This document shows positions 25,401 through 37,100 of a stretch of DNA of 64,000 nucleotides, one piece after another. Each line of letters starts with the position of its first letter. The first letter of the stretch is position 1. A program made the translations under genes and the position numbers. The stretch comes from Pachypanchax playfairii. Taxonomy: Eukaryota; Chordata; Actinopteri; Cyprinodontiformes; Aplocheilidae. The stretch covers positions 5,250,056 through 5,314,055 of the forward strand of contig SSNP01000017.1 of the NCBI GenBank assembly GCA_006937955.1, read 5' to 3'. Below the pieces are notes generated by a model. That model was not told where the DNA came from. It did not search any database and saw only the letters and a program-made list of their open reading frames with translations.

Positions 25401-26469
25401 TTCATTTGTCGTTTGACTCTGGATCATTTTTTTCACAATACGTAAATCCACTTAGTTTTACCTATTAGTAGAACTTGTTATCAGCGTTGTTATAGTTTCA
25501 CTGGAAGTGTGACTGCACATTTGACCCACGAGTCTTCATTAGAACCTCCCTGGAACAGGATGAAATATACTGATCTCTCTTTCTGCAGCGTTTACACACA
25601 AATGCAGCTCAACAACAGTAAAAAAGAGAAAAGAACAACCACCATGACATTTGCTTTCCACAGAGGAGTTTAATAGAAAGACTGGCACCACTTTAATGTC
25701 ATCCTTTTGAAGTTGGCTTGGTGCATATAGAGGGTTCAGCTGAAACTGGCCCCTAAATTACAACTTCACATTCAGCAGATAAAGAGGAAAGAAAGGTTGC
25801 TTTCCTGCATCTAAATCAGAAACCAGCTTCAGAGTTATATTTCAGAGAAGTTCTGACTAACTCATGGTTAGAAGATGAGTTCAAAAGTTAGTCTGAAAAA
25901 AGTCCTTACATCATACTTAATTAGAACAATGAAAAAAGCTCTTTTCAAACTGTTACCTGAAAGTAAAGGTGTTGTTATGGTCCAGTCATGTTATTTCCTG
26001 TCTAAAATGCAGCGATGGGAGCTGGAATTAACCATCCTGAAAAACCAAATGCTCCATTTAGAACCCAGTTCTGTATTTTGTAGACAGCGATCAGTGATTT
26101 GATTTATTCCAACATGCTGTATGTGGATGGCATTTAACCCAGATTGGAATCAAGATCCAAAGAAGACAAAGTTTCCTTGAGATGGACAGGACTCAGGTGA
26201 CACCACACATCCAAAGGTGACATGATGTGCCCTTCTCTAGTTACAGTGAGCAGTATGACAGAGACTCCAGCTATCCAACCTGCACGCCCAAGTCTTGAAT
26301 ACAGAAGATTTTTAACATCATAAATAAACTAACAACACAAAAGCAACTCACAGTAGCACTGATAAATGTGATCTAGAGACTGATTGCAAACATTAATCAT
26401 GTATGATTTCTATATTGTACAAACATAGTAATAGTAGCTTGTTCTTGTTTTTCTGTTCATATGCAGCTG
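22401..26469. other. non-coding sequence
   Basis: No exon or RNA gene supported. Holds an alternating purine-pyrimidine run at 23973-24002, a short TA run near 24580-24594 and poly(T) at about 24740. Short minus-strand frames at about 23577-23801 and 24648-25251 have no splice context or recognisable composition. Confidence 0.5.
23973..24002. repeat. GT/GC alternating run
   Basis: About 30 bases of alternating purine and pyrimidine reading GTGTGTGCGTGTGCGCGCGTGT and so on. Such runs can adopt left-handed Z-DNA under supercoiling. It is more G+C-rich than the plain GT repeats elsewhere in the window. Confidence 0.9.
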
Positions 26470-27200
26470 TTTTCTTTCCAGTCTGTCCTGCTGCACACTA
26501 ATTAGGTCTCATGACTTTCACCTGCTGCCACCTCAATCAGCCTGGTCAGTTTCACCTGTCTGTTCTTCCTTAAAGCTGTGGAGAAGCACACAGAGTTTAG
26601 TAGTTAGTTTACGCCTCCTGATCAGCATCATTTCCTGTCTGTCAGTCAGCTGATGTGCTTTCTGGATTAATTACCTGGATTGTTTTTGGACTTTGTTTGA
26701 CTTCTGATTATTCAGACATCAGATCTGTTTATTTGTACTGACCTCACCCTTGCCTGCAGCCCCATTCAGCCAGACTGCCTTTCAGTGAACTGTAAGTAAG
26801 GGGCGGCTGTGGCTCAGTGGTTAGAGTGGTCATCCTCCAATTTGAAGGTTGGTGGATCGATCCCGGCTTCCACCACCACATGTCGAAGTGTCCTTGGGCA
26901 AGACACTGAACCCCATGTTGCCCCCCCCCGTTCTGCGTATCGGGTTGTGTGAGTATTAGCCCCCACCCTCTCCCCCCGGTTTACATATTGTGTTGTGTGA
27001 ATGGGTGAATGTAAAACCTTGTAGTGTGAAAGTGCTTTGAGTCGTCTGAATGACTAGAAAAGCGCTATACAAATAAAGGACTTTTACCCTTTTTCATCTA
27101 CTCATTTTGATACTGGTTTCGGATTTGTTTGGAATCCTGTGTATGAACCTGAACCTGCTACATTTTGACTCAGTTTGCATAAACATAACAAAAACTAGAA
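26470..27200 (+). repeat. older dispersed repeat interrupted by a SINE
   Basis: 26470-26799 contains phrases such as 'ttcacctgctgccacctcaatcag', 'gtttcacctgtctgttcttcc' and 'ttaaagctgtggagaagcac', typical of a common teleost repeat. T-rich sequence of the same style resumes after the SINE at about 27086 ('gatactggtttcggatttgtttgg'). The simplest reading is an old repeat split by a younger SINE insertion. The family is unnamed and the outer edges are approximate. Confidence 0.45.
26800..27088 (+). repeat. tRNA-derived SINE
   Basis: The head 'ggggcggctgtggctcagtgg' contains an RNA polymerase III A box (TGGCTCAGTGG at 26810-26820). GGATCGATCCC at 26854-26864 matches the B box. The body has 'gaagtgtccttgggcaagacactgaacccc', a C run, and ends 'agaaaagcgctatacaaataaagga', the usual tail of this fish family. 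The tRNA-like head is only loosely foldable as a tRNA, so it is not a functional tRNA gene. Well preserved, hence relatively young. A target duplication could not be defined. Confidence 0.85.
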
Positions 27201-27214
27201 AAGCACTCAGAGAG

Positions 27215-27446
27215 CAGAACTCCGCCAAGTGGACATATTGTACAATGTCCGTATCCTTGAAAAAAAAAATCCTGGATCCAGACGGTAATCCGGATCACCC
27301 CCAAAATCTAATCATTTCCTCCTTGGGTCATTTCTGACCTTTCCTGAAAATTTCATCAAAATCCATCCAGTAGTTTTTGAGTTATCCTGCTAACAGACAG
27401 ACAGACCCTGATGAAAACATTACCTCCTTGGTGGAGGTAATTAAAA
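27215..27446 (+). repeat. dispersed repeat with terminal hairpin, copy 1
   Basis: Contains 'ggatccagacggtaatccgg', 'atcacccccaaaatctaatca', 'tcatcaaaatccatccag', 'gttatcctgctaacagacag' and ends in ATTACCTCC-TTGGT-GGAGGTAAT, a perfect 9-bp hairpin (27419-27441). A second copy about 90% identical by eye lies inverted at 42801-43005. This repeat type is widespread in fish and some invertebrates. I do not know its class. A short open frame across it is not a gene. Confidence 0.8.
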
Positions 27447-29459
27447 CTTTATAACGCTTTTAGAAATATTAAATAAATGTGAAACACTCTAGTGTTTTAA
27501 GATTTTTAAAGTTGAAGGTCTTTCAGCACTTACTGAAATAAATGACAGATTTATTAGGACATTTTCTTCATTGTTAGTGTTTTCTGAATCACATTTTTGC
27601 ATATCCAGATCATATGATGTGATATTTCACTAATGCTGCTTTGCTTTCCCAATTGACGCCATTTTATTGTTCTTATCAAAGAACACAACAACAACAACAA
27701 CATGAAAGCCATTATCCATCCTTTTCAATGTTATGCTGACCAGATGTCTGAAAGAGGCTTTTAACATTGTTGTTCCAACTATTTTAGTTCCCTCCTGACA
27801 TCAGCAGGTAGCAGTGCTCTCAAGAACACAAGAAATTCTAAACAGTCTGGACTGAAAAATTAAAAAGCCATTTCAGAATAACATTTCCTTTTTTGAAGAT
27901 GTTTGAATAATTATTCTGTGAGATACTTAATTTAGATTCAGACTTGTCATCAGAGAAACTGCTCCCACTAAAGGTGGAGTTCAGATCTTTAGAAGTTTTT
28001 GTGGAAATGCTATGAAAAATTACATTTAACCTGTTGTAGGAAACTCTGAAATGTCTCAGTTTGGAGAAGATTAGCTTTAACAAGTTAATGGCTTGTCACT
28101 GTCATTTGTCACAGCATATAAAATTAGAGCGGGTTCTTGGCATAGGGCAATAAAAACATTTTTGTTTATGCAATAATCTTTGCTATTTTACATGCAGAAT
28201 TATATTGTGAAAAGGCAGAAAATGAAGTGATTTGCCAAAGATGTCTATAGAGGAAAGGCAAAAAGTGAGACTGGCTGTATCTCATGACAGTTAATTAAGT
28301 CTTAAGACTAGTGTGTTTTTAAACCTCTGATTAGAACAAAATTAAAATACAGGCAACATTTTTATCCTTTTAACGAAGTAGCAAATGTCAGCTGCTGCGC
28401 TAACAGTAAGTCTGAAACGTGGACCATATGGACATACTGTGAAACGGCAACAGTATGATAAATTTATTTGATTTTGCAGGGAGCTCATTGGGGAGCTGTG
28501 GCTCTGTCTCTACTGATTGATGCTTCACCTCCAGATACACTTCCCTTTTTCAATTTCAATGTTGAAATGCAATTATAAACACAATAAGCTCAAGTACATC
28601 ATTAGAAAATGATGGAACTTTAATGCTTTTCTTTGATTTAATCTGCTAAAATCCAAAATTCAGTTAAAAACTGGGCCTTCAAAAGGGTCAAGGCCAATGT
28701 TGACATTGTAGTTTACTGCTTCTGATGGATTTGAGATAATGATCATCTTTTTTAGCATTTTTCAGTTTTAAATGAAACATTTTTGCACGTCAAATATCAT
28801 ACTAATAATGCAGACTTAGAAATATTGGTTCTATGGCATATTTTATGCATGCATGTCTCGATCAATAAAATGCCTGCTGAGAACAGGGAGATCTCTGTCC
28901 AGTTTAATTGAAAAGGGTTTTTAATTCTATGCAAACATGTTGTAGCTTTAGTTTTTCTGTGGTAGTTTTCCCAACAGCTTTCCTGTAAGTGAGGCAGTCC
29001 TGCTGCGGCGGCGGCTGACAGCTCTCTCTGCTCGTCATTCTCCCTCTTAGACACTTTGGTGTGATTGACTGAATGTTATTATGTCATTTGAATGATAAAA
29101 CATAGAAAGCAAAGGTCTGCATCTTCACTTTGTGTGATTTCATCTTGTTGTGAGATGTGTTTGTGTCACCTGTGATGACATGTGAGCTGCTGGAGATGTC
29201 ACCCATCATTCTGAGTGAAAAGCTGCCAGGGGAGATCCCAAAAGTAAGTGAATGTCAGGAGAGTATAAAACAAAATTATGGGATGTCAGGAAGTTGGAGA
29301 AAGGCTTGAGATGTGTTTCTGTAAATTGCTCAGTTAATTTTTCAAAAATCAATAATTTCACATATACTGGTGCAGTACTTTGCAGCCTACACATTGAATG
29401 CATTTCTTAGATATGTACAAAATCTGACACTGGTGACCTCACTGGAGGCAAAATGAGGC
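27447..29459. other. non-coding sequence
   Basis: No exon, RNA gene or mobile element recognised. A short (AAC)n run is at about 27686-27701. Minus-strand frames at 27838-28083 and 28797-29054 lack splice context and family motifs. Confidence 0.5.
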
Positions 29460-29577
29460 TTAGCTTCTTGCCCAAGGCTAATTTGACACTTGCACCAATT
29501 AGACCAGAGATCAAAGCAGCGATCCTTGAACTGGAAGATGAACTGCTCTGTCTCCTGAGCCACATATCGCTCTAAAT
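29460..29577 (-). repeat. degraded tRNA-derived SINE (minus orientation)
   Basis: Read on the minus strand it begins with a gtggctcagGAGacagagc A-box region, has a decayed B box (gctttgatctc) and then 'ccttgggcaagaag', in the same order as the SINE at 26800-27088. Many substitutions show it is much older. The 3' half is missing or unrecognisable. Confidence 0.7.
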
Positions 29578-31032
29578 GTCAACGGAATTACAAGTATTTA
29601 GGCAAAAACTAAAGTGTTGGACAGGTATAAATGAATGTCTGATGAAGCACAAAGGGAAGACAACTAAAATTATTTGCACAGAAAAAAATACACAAAAAAA
29701 TCTGCATCTATAGTAGATCTATAAACAAGGTGCAAAGCTTTACAAATTTTGAAGGACATCATTTATTCTTAAACTCACTCATTTTAAATTGAGACTCTAA
29801 TGTATTTGTGATCAGAGTCCTTGATGATTGTGATAACTCATGTTCTGCCTATTAACAATGTAAAACATTAAAATTTATGAATTGGAGGAATAAAATGCTC
29901 AGAAATCGTATTTAGCTGCATCTGATTAGGTCACCTGGACCATTTTTATGTTCTCTCATTCCCTTCAGTCACTGACGACAACAACAAATCTCTGACACAT
30001 GCTAACCTGCAATTATATATAGATTTGAACAAGAGATGAGTAAGCTAGATATACTGAGAACTGCTCCACCATTAACTTAAGAGCTTCTTTGTAATTTACT
30101 CTCTGGCATGAGAACATGACATGCCGTGACTCTGCATCTGCTTTTAGTACAAAGCTTTCATTTCCAAGAACAGCTGCTTCAAAAAGTCATAAAAATACCA
30201 GTACGCAAAGTTAAGCCCCAAATATTGATGAAAATCTGAGCTTAAAACTTACCCTTACTTGTATGTTATTGTCACAGTGCATTTTAAATGAAAAATTTCT
30301 CCGATGCACTTTTTTTTTTATCAACTCTGACACAAGCAGAGATTTCTGCAGGTTGAATTTGCAGATGACAGATTTCCAAACTTAAATGCCTGTGCGAGCT
30401 GCTCAGAATGTCAGCGACGTTGAATCTTCTCAAATGTTTGACTGGATAAATGCGTTTTTTAAAGCCTTTTCAAAAAGCTGGACGCACAATAGCTCATTCT
30501 GAAGCAGCAATCTGTGGGCATATTGGCTCTGTCACCCAGACAAATGTGGTCCAGAGAGAGCTGTTCTTTTTTTTGTCTCCTCCTTCTTTTGTCTGTGGTA
30601 TCAGGGATGTTGCACAAAGCATTTCATCTTTTCTATCCTTAAAGAAGATATTTCAGTGTATCAGTATATTCCAAGCACCAAGTCAGACTCTTTTCCTGAA
30701 TAATAGGCTAGTCAAGTGTATCTTTTCAGTTTCTCTCCACTCACTCTTTCCCAGTGATGGCGTGTGAGCAAACAAAATCCTGTGAGTAGAAACAAGGTGC
30801 TTGAGTTTAACGTACTTCATTAGTAGCTCAGTTTTGCATGTATGGCTTAATTTATTGGGGCAGAACGCCTCGGGACAATTCATCTGACATTTCAAGAATA
30901 CCAAGGCCTAGCAAAGGAGGCTGATGTTTGTTTGGAACTACAAACACAAAGAAAGGAAGGGGTTGTGAGAGGCTATCTGCTGACTGTTAATATTGATGTA
31001 GAGCCCTGAGAGACAGCAGGGAGACGGGCCCA

Positions 31033-31076
31033 TGGAGCACCCAGCTGGAGTGAGGAGGAGACCAAACACTGCAAGG
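31033..31076 (+). other. weak candidate first coding exon
   Basis: ATG in 'gcccatgg' starts a short frame reading MEHPAGVRRRPNTA and runs into 'AAG|GTAAAG', a good splice donor. The surrounding 31000-31090 is G+C-richer than its flanks. There is no recognised protein family, no identified second exon and no visible promoter. It could be the 5' end of a gene continuing beyond the window, a lncRNA exon, or chance. Listed so that it can be tested. Confidence 0.12.
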
Positions 31077-32523
31077 TAAAGCACAGCCAGGAGGGGGGTC
31101 ACATCTTCCCTCTACGTGGCAGCAGCAGAACCCCTTTAAAGTTTTCTTGTTTTCTCAGAGTTTACAGTTAGGCAACACTTTAAAATGCAGCACATTAAAC
31201 AATAATGGTAGATTTAAATTGTGTATATTTTCCTTTAATGCATGTGCTTATCATTTACATATATGCAATGAAAAAAATATATAAAAATAACTTGACTGTG
31301 TTTTTTATGACATTTCTTCAAAAGTGGCACATTTGGCACTAAAATTTATGCAGCATTAAGTTATGCGTGGGCTCCTTGTTGGTTTTTCCATCTTTATTGA
31401 AAGCATGCATGAGCTAAAAAAAAAAAAAAAAGCTGTGATATTTTGCTCAAAGCCTTGTGATGAGCTGGAAAAGCTTTAAAGATGAATTCTGACAGCAGAA
31501 AAACATTTTAATTCTTTCCACTTAGTGGTGGTATATAATTCAGTGGTCTCGAACGGAAGACATTTACCATTTCAGTTTATTTTTGCAAACAAAGTTTGTT
31601 TTAACAATGCAGGTAAAAATTAAAGTGAATCTGTAATGATTTTATGCACCAGACTATAAAGCTAATCGGTCAGAAACATCAAAATAAAGGACTAATTTAA
31701 TTCAGTAATTGTTAGAAACTATAAAATTTGCTCCGTCTCCATAATTGAAGACTCAACTAACTCTTCTTCATCATTCAAAAAAACCGACACATCAAATAGC
31801 TCACCTTTGTTGTTGAGGTGGGAGAGCTAACATCTTGTTTCCAGAGAGCCAGATTGACCTTCTTAAAGAAATCACAGGATCTCACACTAAATATACTAGA
31901 TTAACAGGAAAGTTCACACGTAACAGTGTTTTAATGCTTACAGTGATTATTTTTAACATGTCTCTGTACTCTTTGGACACAGACATATTCTCCTGTTAGT
32001 TTAGCAATACTACATATGAGCTGGTACTTGTTACCACATGATAAAAAGATGCAACTGTGTGAGTATTTTAAAGCAGTTTTTTGTTGCCAGATTGAAACAC
32101 TTCATTATTCTGGCAACTAACACTGAATCTATTTTAGACTAAAAGCTTTAGATTAGCACACTGGTTAAATTTAACCAGTTTTCCGATGTGAGATGTTGTT
32201 GTTTAAGGATATTGAGGACCAGGTGGTGGCTGTCTAAGGTCTGTTGATGGTCCTCTCGGTTTCTCTGAGAGTTGTTTAAAACACAAAGCTGTGCTTTAGA
32301 TTCTCCAGCGCCGGCTCTCCACGGGGCCGCACTTGTGGTGTTTTTGTTCCACACTGATCCCCCCCCCACAATCAATCAGGGTCAAGTGTTTGAGATGTTA
32401 GAGAACTTTTTGCACAAAGATCCCAGTAGTATTTACTTCACACTCACTACTACTTTTATCCAAATTACAGAAAGGAAAGTTTATCACACCAAAAGGAAAC
32501 GACATAGATGATTTCTACAGGCT

Positions 32524-32536
32524 GGGGGGGGGGGGG
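32524..32536 (+). repeat. G13 homopolymer
   Basis: Thirteen consecutive G on the plus strand. Likely a sequencing or polymorphism hotspot; one run alone is not a G-quadruplex of the four-tract type. Confidence 0.95.
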
Positions 32537-33559
32537 AATGATTTCATTACTATAGAAAATTAAATTAATCATGTTTAAACAGGCTCCCTCATTTGTTCTT
32601 TGGTAGGTTTGATGGAGACAACATTATTTGAAAGTTCATTGAGTTACATGTTGTCTGATATATTTATAATATGGATCTTTTATTCTTATTTAAATATGTT
32701 AGGGCATCATATTAAAATACTGATTTCTGGCATCAGCAGCCTTGTCAGTGCAGTTGCTGTGGAACAATGTTCATGATTACATGCAGACCTTTATGTTGCT
32801 GGTACATTGTTCTTATAGAAAGTAATAACACTTCAGTATGTTATTTCATAAGCAAATGTGAACCATGCAGAAATAACAATGTTGACTAAGTTTGACCTTT
32901 CTATTTGTCTTATTTGTTGTATTGTTTGCATCCATTTAATATTCTTATTTCATTGAGGAAAACAACCTTGACATTAAAGGTAATTTGCATAGTTACTAAA
33001 AGAAAATTAGTCAAGAACCAAACCTGAACAGTCACGTAACCGAACATCCATAAAGACATAAAATAAGTTACTGTACAGTATATTTTTGTATATTTTATAA
33101 TTTTCTTTGAACCAGATGTAAACCTTGGAAAAATATTTTCTATAATTATAAACTTCTGAACCCAAATGAGTAATAAAAATGATCTCATCTTTAATTTCTG
33201 AGCACATTATAGGAAAAAAAACACACAAAGTACATTCTGGCTTTATTGAATCATAGCTTGTGCACTGAGTCAGCTAACATTCCTTGTGAGACCAGATTGA
33301 GGTTAAATGAGGTCACTGCTAATGAAAGGAGTAAATAGTTTTATTTTACATTATGTTGCCTTCTCTGTTAAATCAGAGCAAATATAACAAAGAACAAATA
33401 GATCTACCGGAAAAATCCAGTTGTTCAACAGAACCTGCAGGATGCGTTCAGGGTGAGAAGATCACTAGCTTCAAGGTGAGGGAGAATCAGACTGATGCCT
33501 GGAAAGAGTCAATGAGTTTGACATGTTTTTCAGCAGGCTTTGCTCAGAAGGACTCTCAC

Positions 33560-34155
33560 TATTTTTTTCTTTCAAGGCCTCCAATCAAACGGTCTTCATA
33601 ACCTCCCTGAACCCACAGCTTTCCTGTCACACTTCTGCAGCAACAACACCTCCTTCAACACCCGGAAAAGCTGAAATCCCTTCTGTCTCTCCATCTCACC
33701 AGCATGTCTCAAGCAGCTGAAGGAACTGAAACAGGACAAAACTGCCAGACCCAAGTTCTCGAAACCCTGTATGTGGTAGCATTTTACATCTTCTCATCAA
33801 CCTTTGTTCTGAATTAGGACCAGATTCCAGCTGTGGGAGGAAGGACTTTCTGGCTTTTAACTCTGTCTAAAATGATTTTATCCATCTTTCTTCAAAAACT
33901 ATAGATCAGTTCCTTGAAAATCCTTCATCAAATCCTGGAGAGAAACTTCTATTTCCACATAAATAAGTACATTTGGACCTTTCAGGGCCCATGAGTTTTT
34001 TTATTTTATTTATTTTTTTATCCCCCTCCAGGACTGAAGTAAAAGATGACCTATATTCTCCAGAAAGCCGCGTGTCATCTGGACAGCAAAGATTCAGATT
34101 CTCTGATTTCTCAAGTGCATTTAAAACACAATTTAATACTCTGATGAGCCTCTAG
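33560..34155 (+). pseudogene. LINE reverse-transcriptase remnant (Rex1/CR1/L2-like non-LTR)
   Basis: A decayed piece of a non-LTR retrotransposon ORF2, in several frames. Recognisable blocks in the correct order are: QLKELKQDKTARP (about 33714-33752), DQIPAV (about 33818), a 'gatcagttcc...atcaaatcctggagagaaactt' block equivalent to DYRPVALTS..MKTLERL, a 'ttggacctttcag' block equivalent to LDPFQ, YILQKAACHLDSKD, and FSDFSSAF starting at 34099. The last is reverse-transcriptase motif A, with the catalytic Asp codon at 34105-34107. Stops and frame changes show it is dead. Upstream endonuclease and downstream YxDD motif were not found. Which clade (Rex1-Babar, CR1 or L2/Maui) is uncertain. Confidence 0.75.
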
Positions 34156-37100
34156 TTGTGGCAGTGATGAAAACTCGAGAGGGCGGATGTTCTTCTAAGT
34201 CTGCAAGATGATGCAATGCTTTTAAATGTCTGTGCCAGTGACTGCAATTCGCTTTGCAGCAGAATGAAATCAGCAGCTTACAAAACTAATGAAACTGATT
34301 AAGAATAAAAAAAAAAAAAGCTTGCACTGTGCTGGTGTCTGCTCTTGAGAAACTAGAAGTGATAATAAAAAAAAGAATGTTACACAAGCAGTTCATGACA
34401 ATAAATTCAGCCTTCTTCATCAACCTATAACACAAAAGGACCAGGATGGAAGGTTATTCCTGCCTACACTGAAAACTTTATGTAACAGCTGTCTGTGAGG
34501 ATGGAGCATTTATTCAGAATAAAAGTGTAAAACCTTTGATCAGGTTTATTCATTCATGTATTTACATATTCTTTATTGGTCTCTCATCTCTCTCTAACAT
34601 GTCTGCCCTGAATGATTTGTGAGCTTCATTCTTTTATTATAAATAAGAGTTTCTGTGCAGTGAAAAATGTTTGTGTGGATTGATTTTGTTCTTTTTGTAT
34701 GCATCGTTTGTGTCTCCATTCCCTGGTGTTGATCCGCTGCTCGAGCACAGAGGTCAGGACACTAAATGGTTCACTGCCCTTCTTGATAACCATCAGAACC
34801 ATATCTAATTTTTTTTAAAGATCAATTTCAAAACGATACACATTCTCTCCATCTCACTGACCAGGATTTAAAAATAAGATTTCAGCTTGCAAATAAGAAT
34901 CGCACATGCCGAGATCAAGTTTTAATGAGATGTTTTATTGATGTTGCACTGATGTATTAAAAAAAACTTGTAAAGTCCTTAATCCAAATGATCAAATGGT
35001 CGCACCATTAAAACAACATGTGAACAAAGAAAAACTGTCAAATGTAGTAATCAGAGAATGTGTTTCTTTAAAATGAGACCAGATAAAGATACAGTATAAG
35101 AAAATGACAGAATAAAGATTTATTGAATCAAATTGAGACTGAGGGACACTTAGACTTTCAAGGTGTTTGAGGAAGTTAAAACGGGGAAAAGCAAAATTCA
35201 TAAATTAAAAGAAATTTTGCTTTAGGCCTTCACCCGAAACATATTTTCTGCAAGTCAAACAGAAGTGAAAAGGCTGATTAAATCACTGATTAGTGGTAAA
35301 AATACACTCAGGAGATTTCTAAGAGAATCTCACAATAATAAACTGACAGTAACAACCTGATGGCACGTCTCAGAATTTCATGATTGTAAAGGAAAATAAT
35401 ACTTTGATGAAATGACACAATGTTTTCATCCCATTCTGTTGTCACATGTTAAATTTAGCTCTGAGACTATGATAACACCCCCGTTTTTTAGGTTTTTCAG
35501 TGAACTCAAGCTAAACAGAGCTGGAAATATGACTGAACATTGAAATAAAAACTCCTCACAAATAAGAACATTCTGATTTAACGGTGTCACTGTGATTCGT
35601 TTTTGTTGGACAAGAACAAATTTTATTCTAGCAGGGTTTTTTGTTTGTTATAAATTAGTCAGGTTGTCCCAAGTAAGCTACTAAACATTAATAAGAGTAA
35701 ATTAATCTCAAGTAATTCAGGTCAAAACCCATTTTATGTGCCCACAGATGGATCTATGACTATAATACTTTTACACATAAATAATTCCATTTGTTTTATT
35801 TGTCTGTGCAGAGTGAGTGTTGCAGACTGCCGATTCTGCAGACCTCTGTCCTACATCTGGAACATTATGGGTGACACCTCCAGTTAAAATCAATGACTCA
35901 ACGACAAGAAAACAGACAGCTTATTCTACAGTTTAAAGAAATGAAATATGCATTACCCCCAGGCTGTTCTGTGTTGTTTATTTTGGTTTAATTTCCATAA
36001 TGTGGCCATTATAGTAGTTTGTCATTATGAATAGTAACTTAACTGGGAAGAAAGTCACCTCGGCAATAATACATAAAGATGGAAATTATGCTTTCCATGC
36101 TCTCTAATGCTTCTCCTGAATTAATTAGGCAAGGTTAATGTATTATTGAGGGATGCAGGACAGGTTTTATCTAAATGGCTTCTTTAAGATGTTTTTGTTT
36201 ACTATTTGAACTTGTTCTGTCTCCTGTTGAATTGGTAAAACATTCATGTTGGACGTGTTTTTTTTTTAATCTGCTTTGAGAAGAGGTGCTGGGTCGCCAT
36301 ATTTTTCTACACGGAATCACATGTAGAAAACATGTTACACAGATGTTAGTGGTCCATGTTTTCAGAATAAATGAACTTTAAAAAGAGCAAATTTTTATGC
36401 TCATTTTAAACTATTTATTGTAACAGTGAAAACATAGACACGCTGTGTTGCACTGAGCGCATCAGTGTTGTGTTATTTGGGATTTTGAAGAAAGTTTTCA
36501 ACATCAGCATCACATGTTCTAATTATGAAGGGTTAAGGTCTTAAATAATCTACCTAATGTCCTTTATAATTTGCAACTTTGTCCAATAATGAGATGCAAA
36601 AGGTTTATTTCACTTTAAAAAGAGAAATTATGGAGAATCAGTAAGTATTGCATATTTAAAATGTCATGTATTTCTTCAGTGAAACTGATTTTTAAAATCA
36701 GTGTTTTCTTACATACCTCACTTCACTGCTGCCTCGGTTCTTATTCTCACCTTTTCACTGTGTTACAGGTGACGTGCTGTTCATTCTCCTGTTTGGAAGT
36801 ATTTATTTCAGTTAAGGATCTCTTTGGTAAATGTTTCTTATACATGTCATCTAAGAGATGAAAGAGAATATCTCTTCATGATGAGCAGGAATGAAATAGA
36901 TTATATAATGTCCTGGAAAGTGAAGAAGGTTAATTTGCAGAGCAGATGGTCGTGATTATCATTCTTATGATCAAACATCTTTTTAAAGTCACTACATGCC
37001 TTTAAAAAAGGATTCCTCATTTACAGATTTCAGTATGTGAAAACACCAAACTCTAACATTAAACTAGTTAAGGTGTGAAGCCCCTGTTAGTGTCTTGTCT

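Larger units (their letters stand above)
29578..33559. other. non-coding sequence
   Basis: No gene supported. Contains poly(A) of about 16 at 31416-31431, a C run at about 32359-32368, 13 consecutive G at 32524-32536, and one weak exon candidate at 31033-31076 (listed separately). Confidence 0.45.

Noticed and set aside
26800..26875. tRNA gene
   Set aside because: A and B boxes are present but the sequence does not fold as a convincing cloverleaf and continues into a SINE body.
28797..29054. 85-codon minus-strand frame with Ala run
   Set aside because: Ala run comes from a short GCG/GCC repeat; no splice signals or known motif.
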